Source: Pelodera strongyloides | Taxonomy: Eukaryota > Nematoda > Chromadorea > Rhabditida > Rhabditidae | Assembly: GCA_036852015.1 (NCBI GenBank) | Contig: JAANDG010000142.1 | Location: 186,001-250,000, forward strand | Length of the DNA: 64,000 nt | Direction of reading: 5' to 3' | In this document: one piece after another, positions 38,368 through 50,522 of the stretch | Layout: every line of letters starts with the position of its first letter | Numbering within the stretch: the first letter of the stretch is position 1 | Notes under the pieces: model-generated | Told to the model about the DNA's origin: nothing | Seen by the model: the letters and a program-made list of their open reading frames with translations, nothing else | The model's database searches: none | Made by a program: the position numbers and the translations under genes

Positions 38368-41300
38368 GAAATACTATTATTGTATTTTAAGGTAAAACAC
38401 AACTGATGAAATTTCGAATTTAATGGATTTACCCTGAACATCCAGTGTCACCCGTCTTCATTTTCATTGGTTAGGATGGACATTCCAAATTATAGCCCTC
38501 CTATTAATGCACTGATTTAATATTTTTAGTAACTGGCCTGCATTCACTGGACGAGTACATGCAGAGTCAACTAGTTCTAGCCGTAAGTTTTCTTATTTTA
38601 CTACTTATATTTTGCTACTGAGGTTTTTTTTATGATCGTAGCTTAAATACAAGCGAAATTTTATCGTGGAAAAGAGTCCTTGAATGGTAAGTTTGGGTTT
38701 CATCTTGTTTTAAATCTACGAAAAGAGGCCAATAATTTGAATAGGATTCTATAAAAAGTGGACAATATAAAATATAATATCCTATATCCTCCTGAGCTTG
38801 CGCTCAAATAAGGCCTTTTCATTACCCAAACTGGGGCATTTCAGTAATGCAATCAGTCTTCCGATTTTTACAGAAATTAACTTCTCAGTACTAAATGTAT
38901 GTGTTACTATCTGAAGCGGCTTTTAGAATAGAATAGACGGTAAACGTGTTCCAGATTAGCGCGTCATCCAGTTAATAATAGGAAAACTAATGGCATAAAA
39001 GAAATGCCCCAGTTTGGGTAATGAAAAGGCCTTATTTGAGCGCAAGCTCAGGAGGATATTATATTTTATATTGTCCACTTTTTATAGAATCCTATTCAAA
39101 TTATTGGCCTCTTTTCGTAGATTTAAAACAAGATGAAACCCAAACTTACCATTCAAGGACTCTTTTCCACGATAAAATATTGTCCTCTTTTCACATGACC
39201 TAATTTACATCAAAATTTTGGATCGTAGTAAATAGTTGATTTCCATAGTGAGCATGCAAATTTACAAGTCATTTTGCAAGCCAGCACCAAATTTGCATGT
39301 GCACTCTCAAAATCAACTATTTACTACGATCCAAAATTTTGATAGAATTCATAGTTTTATATTGATTTACTCCTTCCAATTAAAAGCTTTTTTTAATACC
39401 ATCACCTTTCGATAAAAGGGAACTATTTGAGCACGTTCTCGTGAGCCTCCTCATTTAGTGAGTACTGCGTTGTGAAGGGTGGTATCTTAGGGTCACCTTT
39501 TGAGATGTGTTAATTACATATCCTCAATAACCTTTATATATAAACCAGTTAAAAGCTCAGGCCCATCCAAAAAAAGTGTCCCCTCATCATATTTTGCATA
39601 TTACACAAGGGTTTCGCAGTCTCGCCGCACACCTCGCCCATTCGGCGCCAGACTCTTGCTTGGTTCTATTAAGCTTCCTTTTGGTCATTTACAATCTAGT
39701 TCGCATTTTTCGCCTCATCTACAGTGCAGTACGAACGAAAGTATATAGGCGCACGCACCCCAATAGAAAACTGGTAAAAAAATTTTCGGGGAAATTTTAA
39801 CACGGCCAAATTAAGTATGGCGAAAAACGTAAACAATAAACACTACCTTTTTCAGCACAAAAATTAAAGCAATTGTGCAAATATACTGACTTGAGCTAGT
39901 TTAATAGCAGTTCTGAAAATGAACTCCTGAATTCGACGGACATCACGATACAAAAATCACCTTGTTGGGCGCATTTTGAAGGAAGTTATTGTTTGGAGTA
40001 CGCGTATTGCGAAGTTTAGAAACGGCGCATTTATAAATATTTCAATACTTCAAAACTTCTTTCCAAGTAAGTTTAGAATTTTAGAAATATATCCTTTATT
40101 ACTTACTGTAGGGTTAATTACTTTTTGCAGGTAAATATAGTTCTTAAAACAAGCAATATATCGTTTGTGATGGCGGATAATATGGAAAAATATTTTGAAG
40201 TGGGCTCGAACGTTTAGTTAAAGCGGCTACATTCGGATTTGAACTGATTTCCGAACACTACATTCCCATGCAAATCAGTATAATTAGAATAAAAAATTCG
40301 TTTCAATCAATCAATAATGTGCTTCAATCATGCCTCACTTCCCTTCATAGGCTTCATAGTTCATAGGTAACCGGAAATAACCACTTCGGATGGTTGCATG
40401 TGGCAAATAAGACGTTTTAGTTACTATTAATTTTAGACTGCACAAACAAATTGCGGTTTCTTAAAATTATGCTTTGGTTTTACAGAAATTCCGTACGTGC
40501 TCCCATAAGCCGAGGTTCATGATTTTTAGATAGAATTTTGAAAATATTTGGCAACCCCTTCCCCGGACAACTTAACTTTATTCGCTTTGAAAAGCTAGTT
40601 GGCAACAATAATAATAATAATATTTAGTAACTAATAAGCACTTTTGCCCTGAATAAATATACCCCTGAAACGTTGTATAGTGTTTCAACGGCGCGCACTG
40701 TTAGCGCGCACGTAGAGTTATTTACCTACTAAAGAACAGAAAAATGAAACTAAGACTATAATGATTAATAATTTCGTTTGCAAATAAAGTATTCAATAAA
40801 TTAAGCGTCAAAAATACCGTCTGTTAGTTAATTGGGTGCGCGCAAGACTAGGTTCTCTCTCTCTTGATCGGGGAGGGGGGGGGGTGCACACACACCACAC
40901 GCGCAGACATTTCTTCCGCATGTTTTGCAAATTTTGCTTATTTGATCATAAATTTCGTGCAAGTTGATATTTTTATCTGAAATTTTCGCAGGTATTATGA
41001 AATGTGGTCTTTTCACTAATTAGACCAAAAGAATTTCAATTTTTGGTCTAGGACCAAATTCAGGGTGAAAACTGGAAAAAAGGGCTCTCGGATCAACCCA
41101 AACTATGCGCTAACAAAGGATACCACCCGGTTTGGGGTTTTTTCACCAAAAATAGTTTGAAAAAAGTACGCACGGTTATGGGGTTTCCAAGTATGCCGGC
41201 AAATTTACCGTGTTTTACGACTTCGGGAGACCCATGTATTATTTTCTCATGTCAAATATTCAATTCAGGGAAAGTACGGTAAATTTGTCTACACTTGAAA

Positions 41301-44300
41301 GGAAACGCACAGTTATTTTTGGCATACATGGAAACCCCATTACGCAAAAATACGCACGGTTGTTTACTCCTCCTCTTTTTCTATTTTTTTTTATTGAGAC
41401 CGACCGCTAATTCGCTTAAAATTCCGTATTTTCTAGCTGTTTGACAGAAACGAGCCTGCATCGGGGAGGAAGTGGTAATCCATTTTTCGAGTTTTTAATA
41501 ACATCTTTTTGAAACATTGGACATTTTGAATTTCTCGAAGTCTGGCACCTAGAACTCTGCAGTATTCATTTCAAAAAAAATTCCTTTTTAATCAGTATTC
41601 TCTTCGTTTGACTAGTCCAATCTCAATATTTCTCAGCTTACTTACGTACTTAATAGGGCTACTTTTGGATGTGACATCCCTTTTTTATCTTAGTACATCA
41701 CAAATCACAACGAGAAACAATAACAACAATTTGAGGAAAAAATCATTTTTTATTCATAATAATTTGGTCTTCTTGCATGAAGACCAAATTTTTTGCTGCT
41801 CCTGGGGAGTAAGGGTCCACATTTTGAGGGTCCCGGGCTCCTGAAAATAGGCATTTTGGGAGTAAGGATAATATTTTTCCGGTACTTCTTGACCTATGTT
41901 TATCTATAGAACTCCCTTTCAGGCTCTTAATATCACAACTCATGTGCTCAAGGAAGGCGGAACTTTTGTTGCAAAGGTACGTAAACTCTTTAATTCAGTA
42001 ATTTTGTGTATTTGAATTCAGAACGTAGGCGTGTACGTATGCGCAAGTATTTGAGTTACATGTGAGTTACAAGTTACTAATACAAGTTTATGTCCGCACT
42101 AACTGACTGCTTAACAAACCGGTCAGTATGGCGCAGGTGTTATTCTTGTTATTAATTATCTCTTTTCAATATAAAGTCCATTGTTTATAAAGTTTGATTT
42201 AGATTTTCCGAGCCCGCCATATCACTTTATTGTACGTCCAACTGCGAGTTTTCTTTAAAGAAGTTTATTGTGCGAAACCGAAAAGTAGTCGACAGAGTAG
42301 TTGTGGTATGTTATTTTTGTATCGTGTATGAAATTGTCTCTCGTCGTTGTACTATTGTCTATTGTCATTGTCGGTCTCCGGGGAACGGCATTTGAGCACA
42401 GTTCGAATTTCGAATAATAATAACTTGTCGAAACATTACATGTTTTGAACCATAGCCTAAGCCCTCTGACTAGCTCACCGGCGAACCACCACCGGAATTA
42501 GAATATTGCATAAATTTAGAGGGTTCTGGCTGAACGACCTCCGGAATTAGAATATAAGGTATAGGAAGCCCGGAGGTGGTGCGAGAAATTTATTAGAAAC
42601 GTTGACGAATAGAGAAAATCACGCGGGAACTATCGTATGGGTCAATTCCACTCTATTAAACTTTTGAATTATTGTTTTCATCATATCACTAATAAACGAA
42701 CTTATTTTCAGAAGCATTTGTTGTCTGCCGTAATTATCAACCGCCAGAGGGATACGTTCCAAACATGGCCAACCCTATGCATTTACCGGACTATGGTAGG
42801 TCTTATGTCATGCCCGTTTTTGTGTTTAATCAACCCTTTTGTTCGACTATTTTAAATTTGAGAATGGTCTGGATAATTGATGACATGCTTGAATATACAT
42901 AGTCAATTGTCAATGCGAAATACCGGCTGGTTTTAGAAACGCATGTTGGACTTGGACTACGTATTTGTGCTAATAGGCTAATAAGTTGCTCGAATTTAGC
43001 TAGATTTTTTATTCTAATTTATGTTCATTTGCATAAGCTGCATAAGAATGCTGTGTACTCGATTCGATGTGTTTGAAAAACCGGGGGGTATTTCGCGTTA
43101 AGTTCTAATGTGTCCGCTAACTTGTAAGCCTAGTGTTTTATTTTACTATCTTTCCTCCAGATGAAACAAATCAGCGTGACGGACCCAACTATCTCTATGT
43201 GCCGTTTGTGGCGTGCGGAGATTTGCACGGATGGGATTCGGATAGGTGAGCACTTTAAAAAATAAATAGTCTGGTTGTTCGATGATTTCATTCCATAATA
43301 AGTGGTGTGGTCTCTTATCTACTCTATCCCAGACATAGGTGTTCTCTGCTTCAACGTATTCCTTATTCCTTCTCATTTGTGCATAATAAGTGTAGATTTC
43401 GTCTGTATAATTGCCATGTGCTGACTGATAAAGCGATAATGTAAGATTATATGTTGCACAATCTCATGACATTCATTATGTATAATTAAGAAGAACAGTT
43501 TGTCGTTAGTCTTGTATCTCTTTGCAGATGTTATCCGCTGGAGCTACCGGACGAGATTCGTGGAACACTGCCCGAAAAGTGAGTTTTATTTTATTTATTT
43601 AGGTTGTTATAGAATAATGGAACGGAATGTTCATTGTGTAGACCGCCTTCTTTGACACTTAATATCCCGTTGAAACACCTATGATTCCCAAAAGTTATTT
43701 TAAATTTGGTCTATTTTTGTGTGTGTTATATATAGGGCCTACACTCTACACCTAGAATACTCCTTCGTCACGTTTTGTGATTTGGTATTGCACGCACGCA
43801 CCTTGTAATACTTGTGTGACGTTAGTAGTACAATGTTATTGTACTTACCATTAGGTAGTATGATTCGTATAATTGTCGGGAGTTAGAAAGCCGGAGTATT
43901 ATTCATATAATAACCAGGAGTTAGAGTCTGCTGGAATCTTGACAGTAGTGCTTTATTAGCATTACTTTAGATATGTATATCGTGATCCTGTGCAACCACC
44001 CACAGAACCAGCATACAAGAAGGCAGTCGAATTAAAGAGAACTGGAAAGTTGAACACGACTGCAGAACAAGTGGCCAGAATCGTGAACAGAGACAAATCA
44101 GTGAGGGAATATAAATTTTAGTGTTCACAGGGGGTTATATTGTAAATAACGAAGTAAGCATATGCATGTGATGCAACATGTACATACTGTTTCGAGTTCA
44201 ATCTCTGTTTTGCTTTGTAGAATGATTGTATGACATGTTGAATGCTAAATGTTTATTTCTATTGACACAAAACAAACTAAAACGAGTGAAATTTTCTTTG

Positions 44301-45040
44301 TTCTTATTGTTAGTGGACTGTGACGAGTAGCGCTTGTTTGCGGAAGAATATGTACTGAAGGGTACACAGGAAAGTGGAAACCCCGATATGGCCCCGATTA
44401 TTTTGGAAAAAAAACCCCGATATGGCCCCGATTCTTCCAAAAAAAAAACCAATATGGCCCCGATCACGTCCCGCAAAAAGCCCGATCACGAATAATCGGG
44501 GCCATATCGGGAACTGTTCCCAATATAACCCCGATTATTTCAAAAAAAAAAAAAAAAAAAACCCCGATATGGCCCCGATTATTTGTCGAAAAACCCCGAT
44601 ATTCCGATATGGCCCCGATATTCCAAAAACCCCGATATGACCCCGATTATTTTCCAGAGGCCGTATTCACCACTCCGTTTCCCTCGGGGAAATATTCCCC
44701 GGGGACAGAAAATAGCATTCTAATGTGAGACACGCAGAGAAAAAGACGGGGAATTCCCCGCGGGGAATTGAGTGGTGAATATGGCCTCTGAAAACCCCGA
44801 TATGGCCCCGATCACGGCCCGATTTTTTGAGGGACGTGATCGGGGTCATATCGGGTTTTTGGTTTCCCATGTAGTATAGTAATATGGCATGTATTCAACA
44901 TTCATGTACAGTATAAGTATTCAAATAATTTCCAGTCTCGAAAGAAGATCCAGCCTACGGTTGTTGCGAAAACGGAGGACAAAAGTGGACTTGACGACGA
45001 CGTTTTGGAAGCTTTTGATAGTTTCTTCATTTCGAATTAA
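37396..45040 (+). CDS. FTSJ1: tRNA 2'-O-ribose methyltransferase, FTSJ1/TRM7 family
   Basis: S-adenosylmethionine-dependent enzyme that 2'-O-methylates the tRNA anticodon loop (positions 32 and 34 in yeast and human). Exons 37396-37516, 37609-37682, 37802-37891, 38166-38244, 38530-38582, 41923-41976, 42203-42305, 42712-42795, 43161-43245, 43528-43578, 43971-44100 and 44936-45040 join in phase to 342 aa, close to human FTSJ1. It begins [20 protein letters not shown]. The SAM motif is [14 protein letters not shown] (~46-59). The catalytic K-D-K-E set is K28 (SAFKLM), D117 (ICDGAPD), K157 (GGTFVAK) and E192 (CEAFVVC). CAKPKSSR and [12 protein letters not shown] are family signatures. The C-terminal tail of ~35 aa is acidic and variable. 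Intron 5 is 3.3 kb and filled with inverted repeats; the other introns are short to moderate. ATTAAA at 45101 may serve as poly(A) signal. Confidence 0.95.
38331..38364. repeat. (CT)n tract in FTSJ1 intron 4
   Basis: About 34 bp of pure CT, 87 bp after the exon 4 donor. Confidence 0.93.
38657..39181. mobile_element. Long inverted repeat, 525 bp, in FTSJ1 intron 5
   Basis: Left arm from ATTTTATCGTGGAAAAGAGT to CCCAAACTGGGGCATTTC; the right arm is its near-perfect inverse, from ATGCCCCAGTTTGGG to CTTTTCCACGATAAAAT. The arms are about 185-190 bp around a ~155-bp loop. When transcribed in the FTSJ1 intron it would give a long double-stranded RNA stem. No open frame of interest. Confidence 0.9.
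39209..39344. mobile_element. Inverted repeat, 136 bp, in FTSJ1 intron 5
   Basis: ATCAAAATTTTGGATCGTAG and the following AATAGTTGATTTCC pair with the inverse ending CTACGATCCAAAATTTTGAT. The right arm and the 120 bp after it (TAGAATTCATAGTTTTATAT ... CTCGTGAGCCTCCTC) recur near 62701-62891. Confidence 0.85.
41179..41339. mobile_element. Family E inverted-repeat element in FTSJ1 intron 5
   Basis: GGGGTTTCCAAGTATGCC at the left and GGCATACATGGAAACCCC at the right. AAATTTACCGTGTTTTACGA and TACGGTAAATTTGTC form inner repeats. It is the inverted counterpart of 24641-24797. Confidence 0.8.
42910..43100. mobile_element. MITE family A, copy 7, in FTSJ1 intron 8
   Basis: CAATGCGAAATACCGGCTGG left end and CCGGGGGGTATTTCGCGTTA right end. 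The outer TTAA is degraded, so this is probably an older copy. Confidence 0.8.
44378..44865. repeat. Degenerate tandem repeat of ATGGCCCCGATTAT units in FTSJ1 intron 11
   Basis: Units of CCCCGATATGGCCCCGAT joined by T- and A-rich spacers of variable length, some inverted (ATCGGGGCCATATCGGG). The outer edges GGAAACCCCGATATGG and ATCGGGTTTTTGGTTTCCC are roughly inverse, so the array may be the body of one element. A CAGAGGCCG-type MITE is nested at 44655-44790. Open frames made of NPDMAPI repeats here are artefacts. Confidence 0.82.
44655..44790. mobile_element. CAGAGGCCGTATTCACCACTC element nested in the tandem repeat
   Basis: The left end CAGAGGCCGTATTCACCACT and the right end AGTGGTGAATATGGCCTCTG are inverse. 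The interior pairs GGGGAAATATTCCCCGGGGA with GGGGAATTCCCCGCGGGGAA. It is flanked on both sides by the CCCCGAT repeat, so it is the younger insertion. Confidence 0.85.
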
Positions 45041-47718
45041 TGTCGGTTTAAAGGGGAGATAGTATGTGTCAGGAATGCAATTCCCTGTTAACTGGACCAG
45101 ATTAAAAGGTTAATTTCCCGTTCAACAGTAAGCGTTTTTTGTACAGTGTGTTTCTACAATTCTGGTTTTTCGTACTATAGGTTCTCATTGGATTGAAATA
45201 TCAACGAACTTTATCGTAACTTGTGCGTACGTTTCAAAGAATTGTTAAATTTCTCAGTCGTGGATATCAGCAATTCTTGAGGCGTGATCATTCTCTATTT
45301 TTCGTAAGACCTGCATGCACTATTTGATTGCTAATGAGGACCATGATGTTATGCTCTTTTGAAGATCATTTAATTCTTGTTACTGGCTATGTTACGGATG
45401 TTTTTTTTATCTTGTTGATTTGTTGTTAATATAACACTTTATGAAAGTTCAGTATTTTCTGGTGCGTGTGAACGTGTAGCTATTAGTGGTGAGTGGCCAC
45501 GAAAATATTGCGCGCCCATGTTGCTTGCGGGTATACCGCCGACTCGGACAGTGTGCGCCGCAAGTGCATTAGCAGTGGCAAGCGTTTGTAAAACGGGAAA
45601 TTTTGTTACCATGCAGGTGGCATACCGGTCGCGCGCTGACTTTCTGGTGTCTAAAACCTTTCCCAGAGAAGTGTAATAGATAGTGTGTGCGGGACACTCG
45701 TTATCCAGCCACACCAATAAGGGTGTCTCGGTGAGATATGTAGGGGATACTAAAGTTAAGGTTTCCTTTTTGTCATAGTCATAGTCGTCATAGTCTGCGT
45801 CTGTAATTTGAATAGCTCATGTTATAGGTGTTAATGCGATTACTAAAAATTTAAACAAAATCCCACGTTAATTCATTGATCACGTTGTGACGAGAGAAAA
45901 CGTTTGTAGGTGTCTTGTTCTGAATTAGTATTCTGTGTATGTCTACGAAGTTGCAAAACAGAAAATAGGCAATTGAATGAAACAACCCTTGCGAAATTAT
46001 TTATCCTCACTCAAAGGCAAACCTATCTATAAGATACTGTGTAATTTTACAAAAAGGTAACAGAATTTAGGTTCCGTGGCAAAATAGATGCCCGCTTAAT
46101 TTATGCAATCGATTACGGTGAACAGAACATTTTGCTGGTTTGGTTTGCATTTACGTGGCTTCTCGGCGCTAAAAAGAGGCTCCGTCATTGTCAAGCGGCG
46201 CACCCCGAATGTGCGCGAAAGAGTCGATAATATCAATATTGGAATTTTTATGTGGCGCGAAACGGGCGCCAGCTGAATTCTACGCCTTTCGCGCGCCGTG
46301 GCGAGGTTTCGATGCGCGGTGGGAGGGGGGGGGGCTTTTGTCCGCGACTACTGCGCGTTGTCAGCTCATTGCTTGTCATATTTACTTCAGATTCGTACTC
46401 TCCAATCGTTCTTTTCTCTGAAGATTCCTTATCTTATTCATCTTTTTGTCGTGTCCCAGCCTCTTCAGCCATGGATGATAGAGATAGAAGAAGGCATTAG
46501 TGGTTTCCCCGCTTTTCCTGAAAAAGTCGACGAAGGACAAAGAGAAAGTGAGAGACGCAGACAGGCCCCAATCCTGGGCACTCTGCCCACCCGGGGCGCA
46601 TACATCGATCCAAAGTTGGGCCCCGGCAATCCCTAAGGGCCCCCGGTCCGGATGGAAGCCGGCAAGCGTGCCGTTACACGACTACATTTGCATACCCGTG
46701 CCTCATTACGAAGTAATTTATAACCGTCCGCGGTGTTTTGTTTTGCTAATTGTTTAGATGATCTTTTTATTGGCTAAGTTCATAATCTTTGTATAAAATC
46801 CGAAGTTAGAGGAGTTACAGTTCTATACACAAACGGTGACTCATCGTAAGAAGTACACTGACGGCTATGGAATAATAGCCTTCCCCCGAGCAGCATAATG
46901 CATGCCTTCACCAAGGTTTTTGAAGATGAATAGTTTCCTGAAAGACGGGATTTTCAGACTATTAATCTACGTAGTAGTGTTACCTTCCCAATACATCTGA
47001 GTTTATTCTATTCCATAAGATGTTTTTTTTTGTGTAAAAAGTAAATCCGCCGTTTTGCAGATATTTTCGCAACATTTTATTTAAAAAAAATGGCAGCTAA
47101 GCTAAGATACTTAGAATTATTAAATTCTGTTTGGGATCTCTTTTTGAAGAAATCGCTCGCGCAGATGTGCCTCGACGGAATGAGGTGTTTTATAGTGGAA
47201 AGAGTGGTGCCAAGATAAATTGCGGGAGATTAAATATGTTCTTCTGGCATTGCTATACACATAAGAGCATTCAAATACATTGTTATTGATGCGTCTAGCC
47301 CTACATGTACATCACACCTCTTTTTAGTTATAACCTAACGACCATGTTATGGAGATGTTATGATTCCGTAAAGGAATCACCTAAGTACCGAAAACTACTT
47401 CACTGTTTTGTTTGCTCTGTCTTCTTGATGTGGAGCACCACTAATTATCTATGAGTTACCGTGATTATAATTACTATGCTTTCATCTCTCCTCATGTGTG
47501 AATTACAACAGATGGTGTATGTCAGAGGGGGTATCTTTCCCTTGAAAGAAGGCCTTAATCTCACGCAGTCAGGGGCCGAAAGGAGCCGCAATTGTATTCC
47601 CGCAATGCGATTTAATTAGAACATTTGGGACTCGGGGGCAATACTCCCTTAGTGGTCGTCATATACGAATGTCCCTGGCATCTTACACGTCTCCCTCCGT
47701 AAAACTCTTTGACTTCCC

Positions 47719-47773
47719 TCTCTCTCTCTCTCTCACACTTTCTATCTCTCACACTTTCTCTCTCTCTCTCTTC
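47719..47773. repeat. (CT)n tract
   Basis: CT-rich low complexity with two ACACTTTCT interruptions. Confidence 0.92.
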
Positions 47774-49074
47774 CTCATTATCATTGACATTTTTAACTCA
47801 TTTAAAGAAATCAATAGAGAAAGAAACCTTTGTTTGGATTATGCAGTATCCCTACAATATCCCGTGAATTACAATAAAACATAATAAGAAGACGATAATC
47901 CCTAATCACGTGGCTTTTGAATTACATTACTTTCAAGGTAGAAATGGTAATGCATTTATTCTTTCGCACTCCTTTTCCTTAACTGTTTACTTCACTTTGA
48001 GTCTATTCATTCAAACAGCCAATAATTTCATCGAAAATGGCGTTTCATTCAAAAATATATTGCCGACATTATCCGATAATTCCATTATAGGCGCTTCTCC
48101 ATAATGAAATTTTCTCTATTCAATTCAAGAATACCAGATCATTTGTAATATATAACTCCTGCACTACACTGACATCCACTCACAAACCCAGACGTTCCAG
48201 CCTGTGATTCCGTAAACATACTCTTGACAATTGAAGTCGTGTTTGTGACTACATCATTTGCAACTTCCAGACAGAGTTAATCACGAGAGAAAGATAGTAT
48301 GTAAAAACAAAGTACGTTGATTCTTGTTCCTTGCTTGAGTTGTTGAGAAGTTGAGACTTTAATGCCGACACTTATTAACAAATTGTAAGGCTGGTATAAG
48401 CCGTAGCCAGGGCTGTTTTCTTGATGTATAATGAGGGACTAACGGCGCTATAAGACGCGGCATAATATTGCTGGTCAGCACACATTTTGGCTTATGTTCT
48501 ACGCAGTTACTCACTTTATTTAAAAAACAAGTGTCGTTTTACTTTTACAGCGGATTCCAGCGAAGTTCGCGGCGTTAGACAGAACCGGTGCCATGACCAA
48601 CGTTTACACGCGTATGAAGCAGTTATGCTTTAGTATTATATTTGCCTCATCTACTACATATAGATAACGAATTAGGAAGTAATGTTGAAAGCAAATGTAG
48701 TAATTAAGGAAATTAGGGTAAGCAAAGACCATACGAATATGGTACCCCGCTTCGACCTCACACATTCATTCTGTCAAATTTCCTATTCTGAAAAAAGTGC
48801 CCTTCATAGTAAATAATGGTCCGATCTCGCTCGGAAAACAATAAAAAATTCAACGAAATTTCTCATTAATGACATTCTTGTGACCACATTGACATGTAAA
48901 CTTCCTCTTTGCCTTTGTCTTTCTGAAATAAAAAGACGACAGCACGAACACGCTCGTTTAGTAGTTTTTGTCTCTTTTTTTTATAAACAAATTTCATTGG
49001 GATATGTGCAAATTCGAAGGATCGCTAGAACAATGTATAGTTACTAAAGGAGCAAAATATCTTGAAGACTGTTT

Positions 49075-49123
49075 TCTCTCTCTCTGTCTCTCTCTGTCTG
49101 TCTCTCCCTCTCTCTCTCTCTCT
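49075..49123. repeat. (CT)n tract with GTCT units
   Basis: About 50 bp of CTCTCTGTCT. Confidence 0.92.
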
Positions 49124-49923
49124 ATTTCCCCTGATTGATTGAAGACTCCCGGTTGTGTCCATTGCTCAGTAATTCCGAATGGCCAAAGAGAGAATAGTGT
49201 TTCTGAACGGCCCATTCCCATGGAGAGAAGACCCATTTGGGGCCAAGGATGGACCCACCCGCCCGAATTCCACTGATTTGCATACATTATTGTGTCACAC
49301 AAACACTTTGTTATGCTGATTCAGACTTTTAACGCAGGAGACGGTTACAACACCGTTCGGAATTGAAATGATACGGCAAATATACTACTGTAACTACTAG
49401 ATGTTTTGTGGCTCGTTTCTGTGGCCATAACGGTAAAAGAATAATATAGAAAAAGATTAAAAATATGATTCACAATTCTAGAAGATGTGACTATTTTGAC
49501 CTTCTTTCTTACCATTAGGTTCTCTGGAAAAAGCTTATATTATTTCTTTATATACGTTCTCTTCATAATGTAGGAATTGTACTTTTCACTTGAATTTGTA
49601 GTTCTATATCCTCCGTACATAGTTTCCTATTGTATTATGGTCGTTGGCCTCCAATAAGGCTTACGTCTAATCGTCTGACATCTGACACCACGTGTTGTAT
49701 AGTGTCATGTCAGACGTCATCTGACGTCTGACACTACAAAACACGTCCTTGTATTCCTCTATTCCCCCGTGCTCTTCTACACGATAAGTACAGCCAATTT
49801 CATGGCACAAGTGGTCATTTCTAGTGGGAATTTTTTCCACTGAGATGTCTCATGATATTGACGTCTTCTCCTTTATTTATGCCGAATTTTCAACACTTTG
49901 AGAAGTTCAAGTTGTTATGAAGA

Positions 49924-50284
49924 ACCAGTCGGCTCACGCCGCCTGAGGCGACTTACATGATTGGTTCAGCATGGGCATTCTACAAAGCTTGAAACGTATC
50001 TTAAGAAATTCACATAATAGGAAACAATTGCATATGCATACTTCGATATTGAGCTGCGAAACTCTTTTTATACCTGAACACGAAATTTGCATTTCCGTAA
50101 CGCACATCAGTATGCAAATTAGGCTACAGTTCCTCTTTTATATAATGAGATAGGAAACAAATGCATATGCATACTTCGATATTGAGCTGCGAAACTCTTT
50201 TTATACCCGAACACGAAATTTGCATTTCCGTAACGCACATCGGTATGCAAATTACGCTACAGTTACTCTTTTATATAATAAGAT
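49924..50284. repeat. Family D repeat with an internal 132-bp tandem duplication, copy 2
   Basis: Begins ACCAGTCGGCTCACGCCGCC followed by TGAGGCGAC, and ends in CTCTTTTATATAATAAGATA. The block starting GAAACAATTGCATATGCATA (50021-50152) is repeated directly at 50153-50284 with about eight differences. The duplication is confined to this copy. Confidence 0.82.
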
Positions 50285-50469
50285 AAGATATTGTCAATCA
50301 TCCTCATGCATGAGGAAAGTCAGCCCTGTTCAGAAATTAGGGAAAACCGTTAGATCAAGTTTTCCACTAAAATCTGAGTCCTTATGGAATGCATTCACTT
50401 TCCCACGGTATCTAGTTTCCGGCATTAGATGACGTACTGAGATGAAGTGGGATTAACTGGGACTTTACC

Positions 50470-50471
<2 letters not shown>

Positions 50472-50512
<41 letters not shown>

Positions 50513-50522
50513 TGAGAGAGAG
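50472..50522. repeat. (GA)n tract
   Basis: About 50 bp of GA with AAAG breaks. Confidence 0.93.

Noticed and set aside
44374..44640. 88-codon frame made of NPDMAPI repeats
   Set aside because: It translates the CCCCGATATGG tandem repeat inside a spliced intron of FTSJ1.
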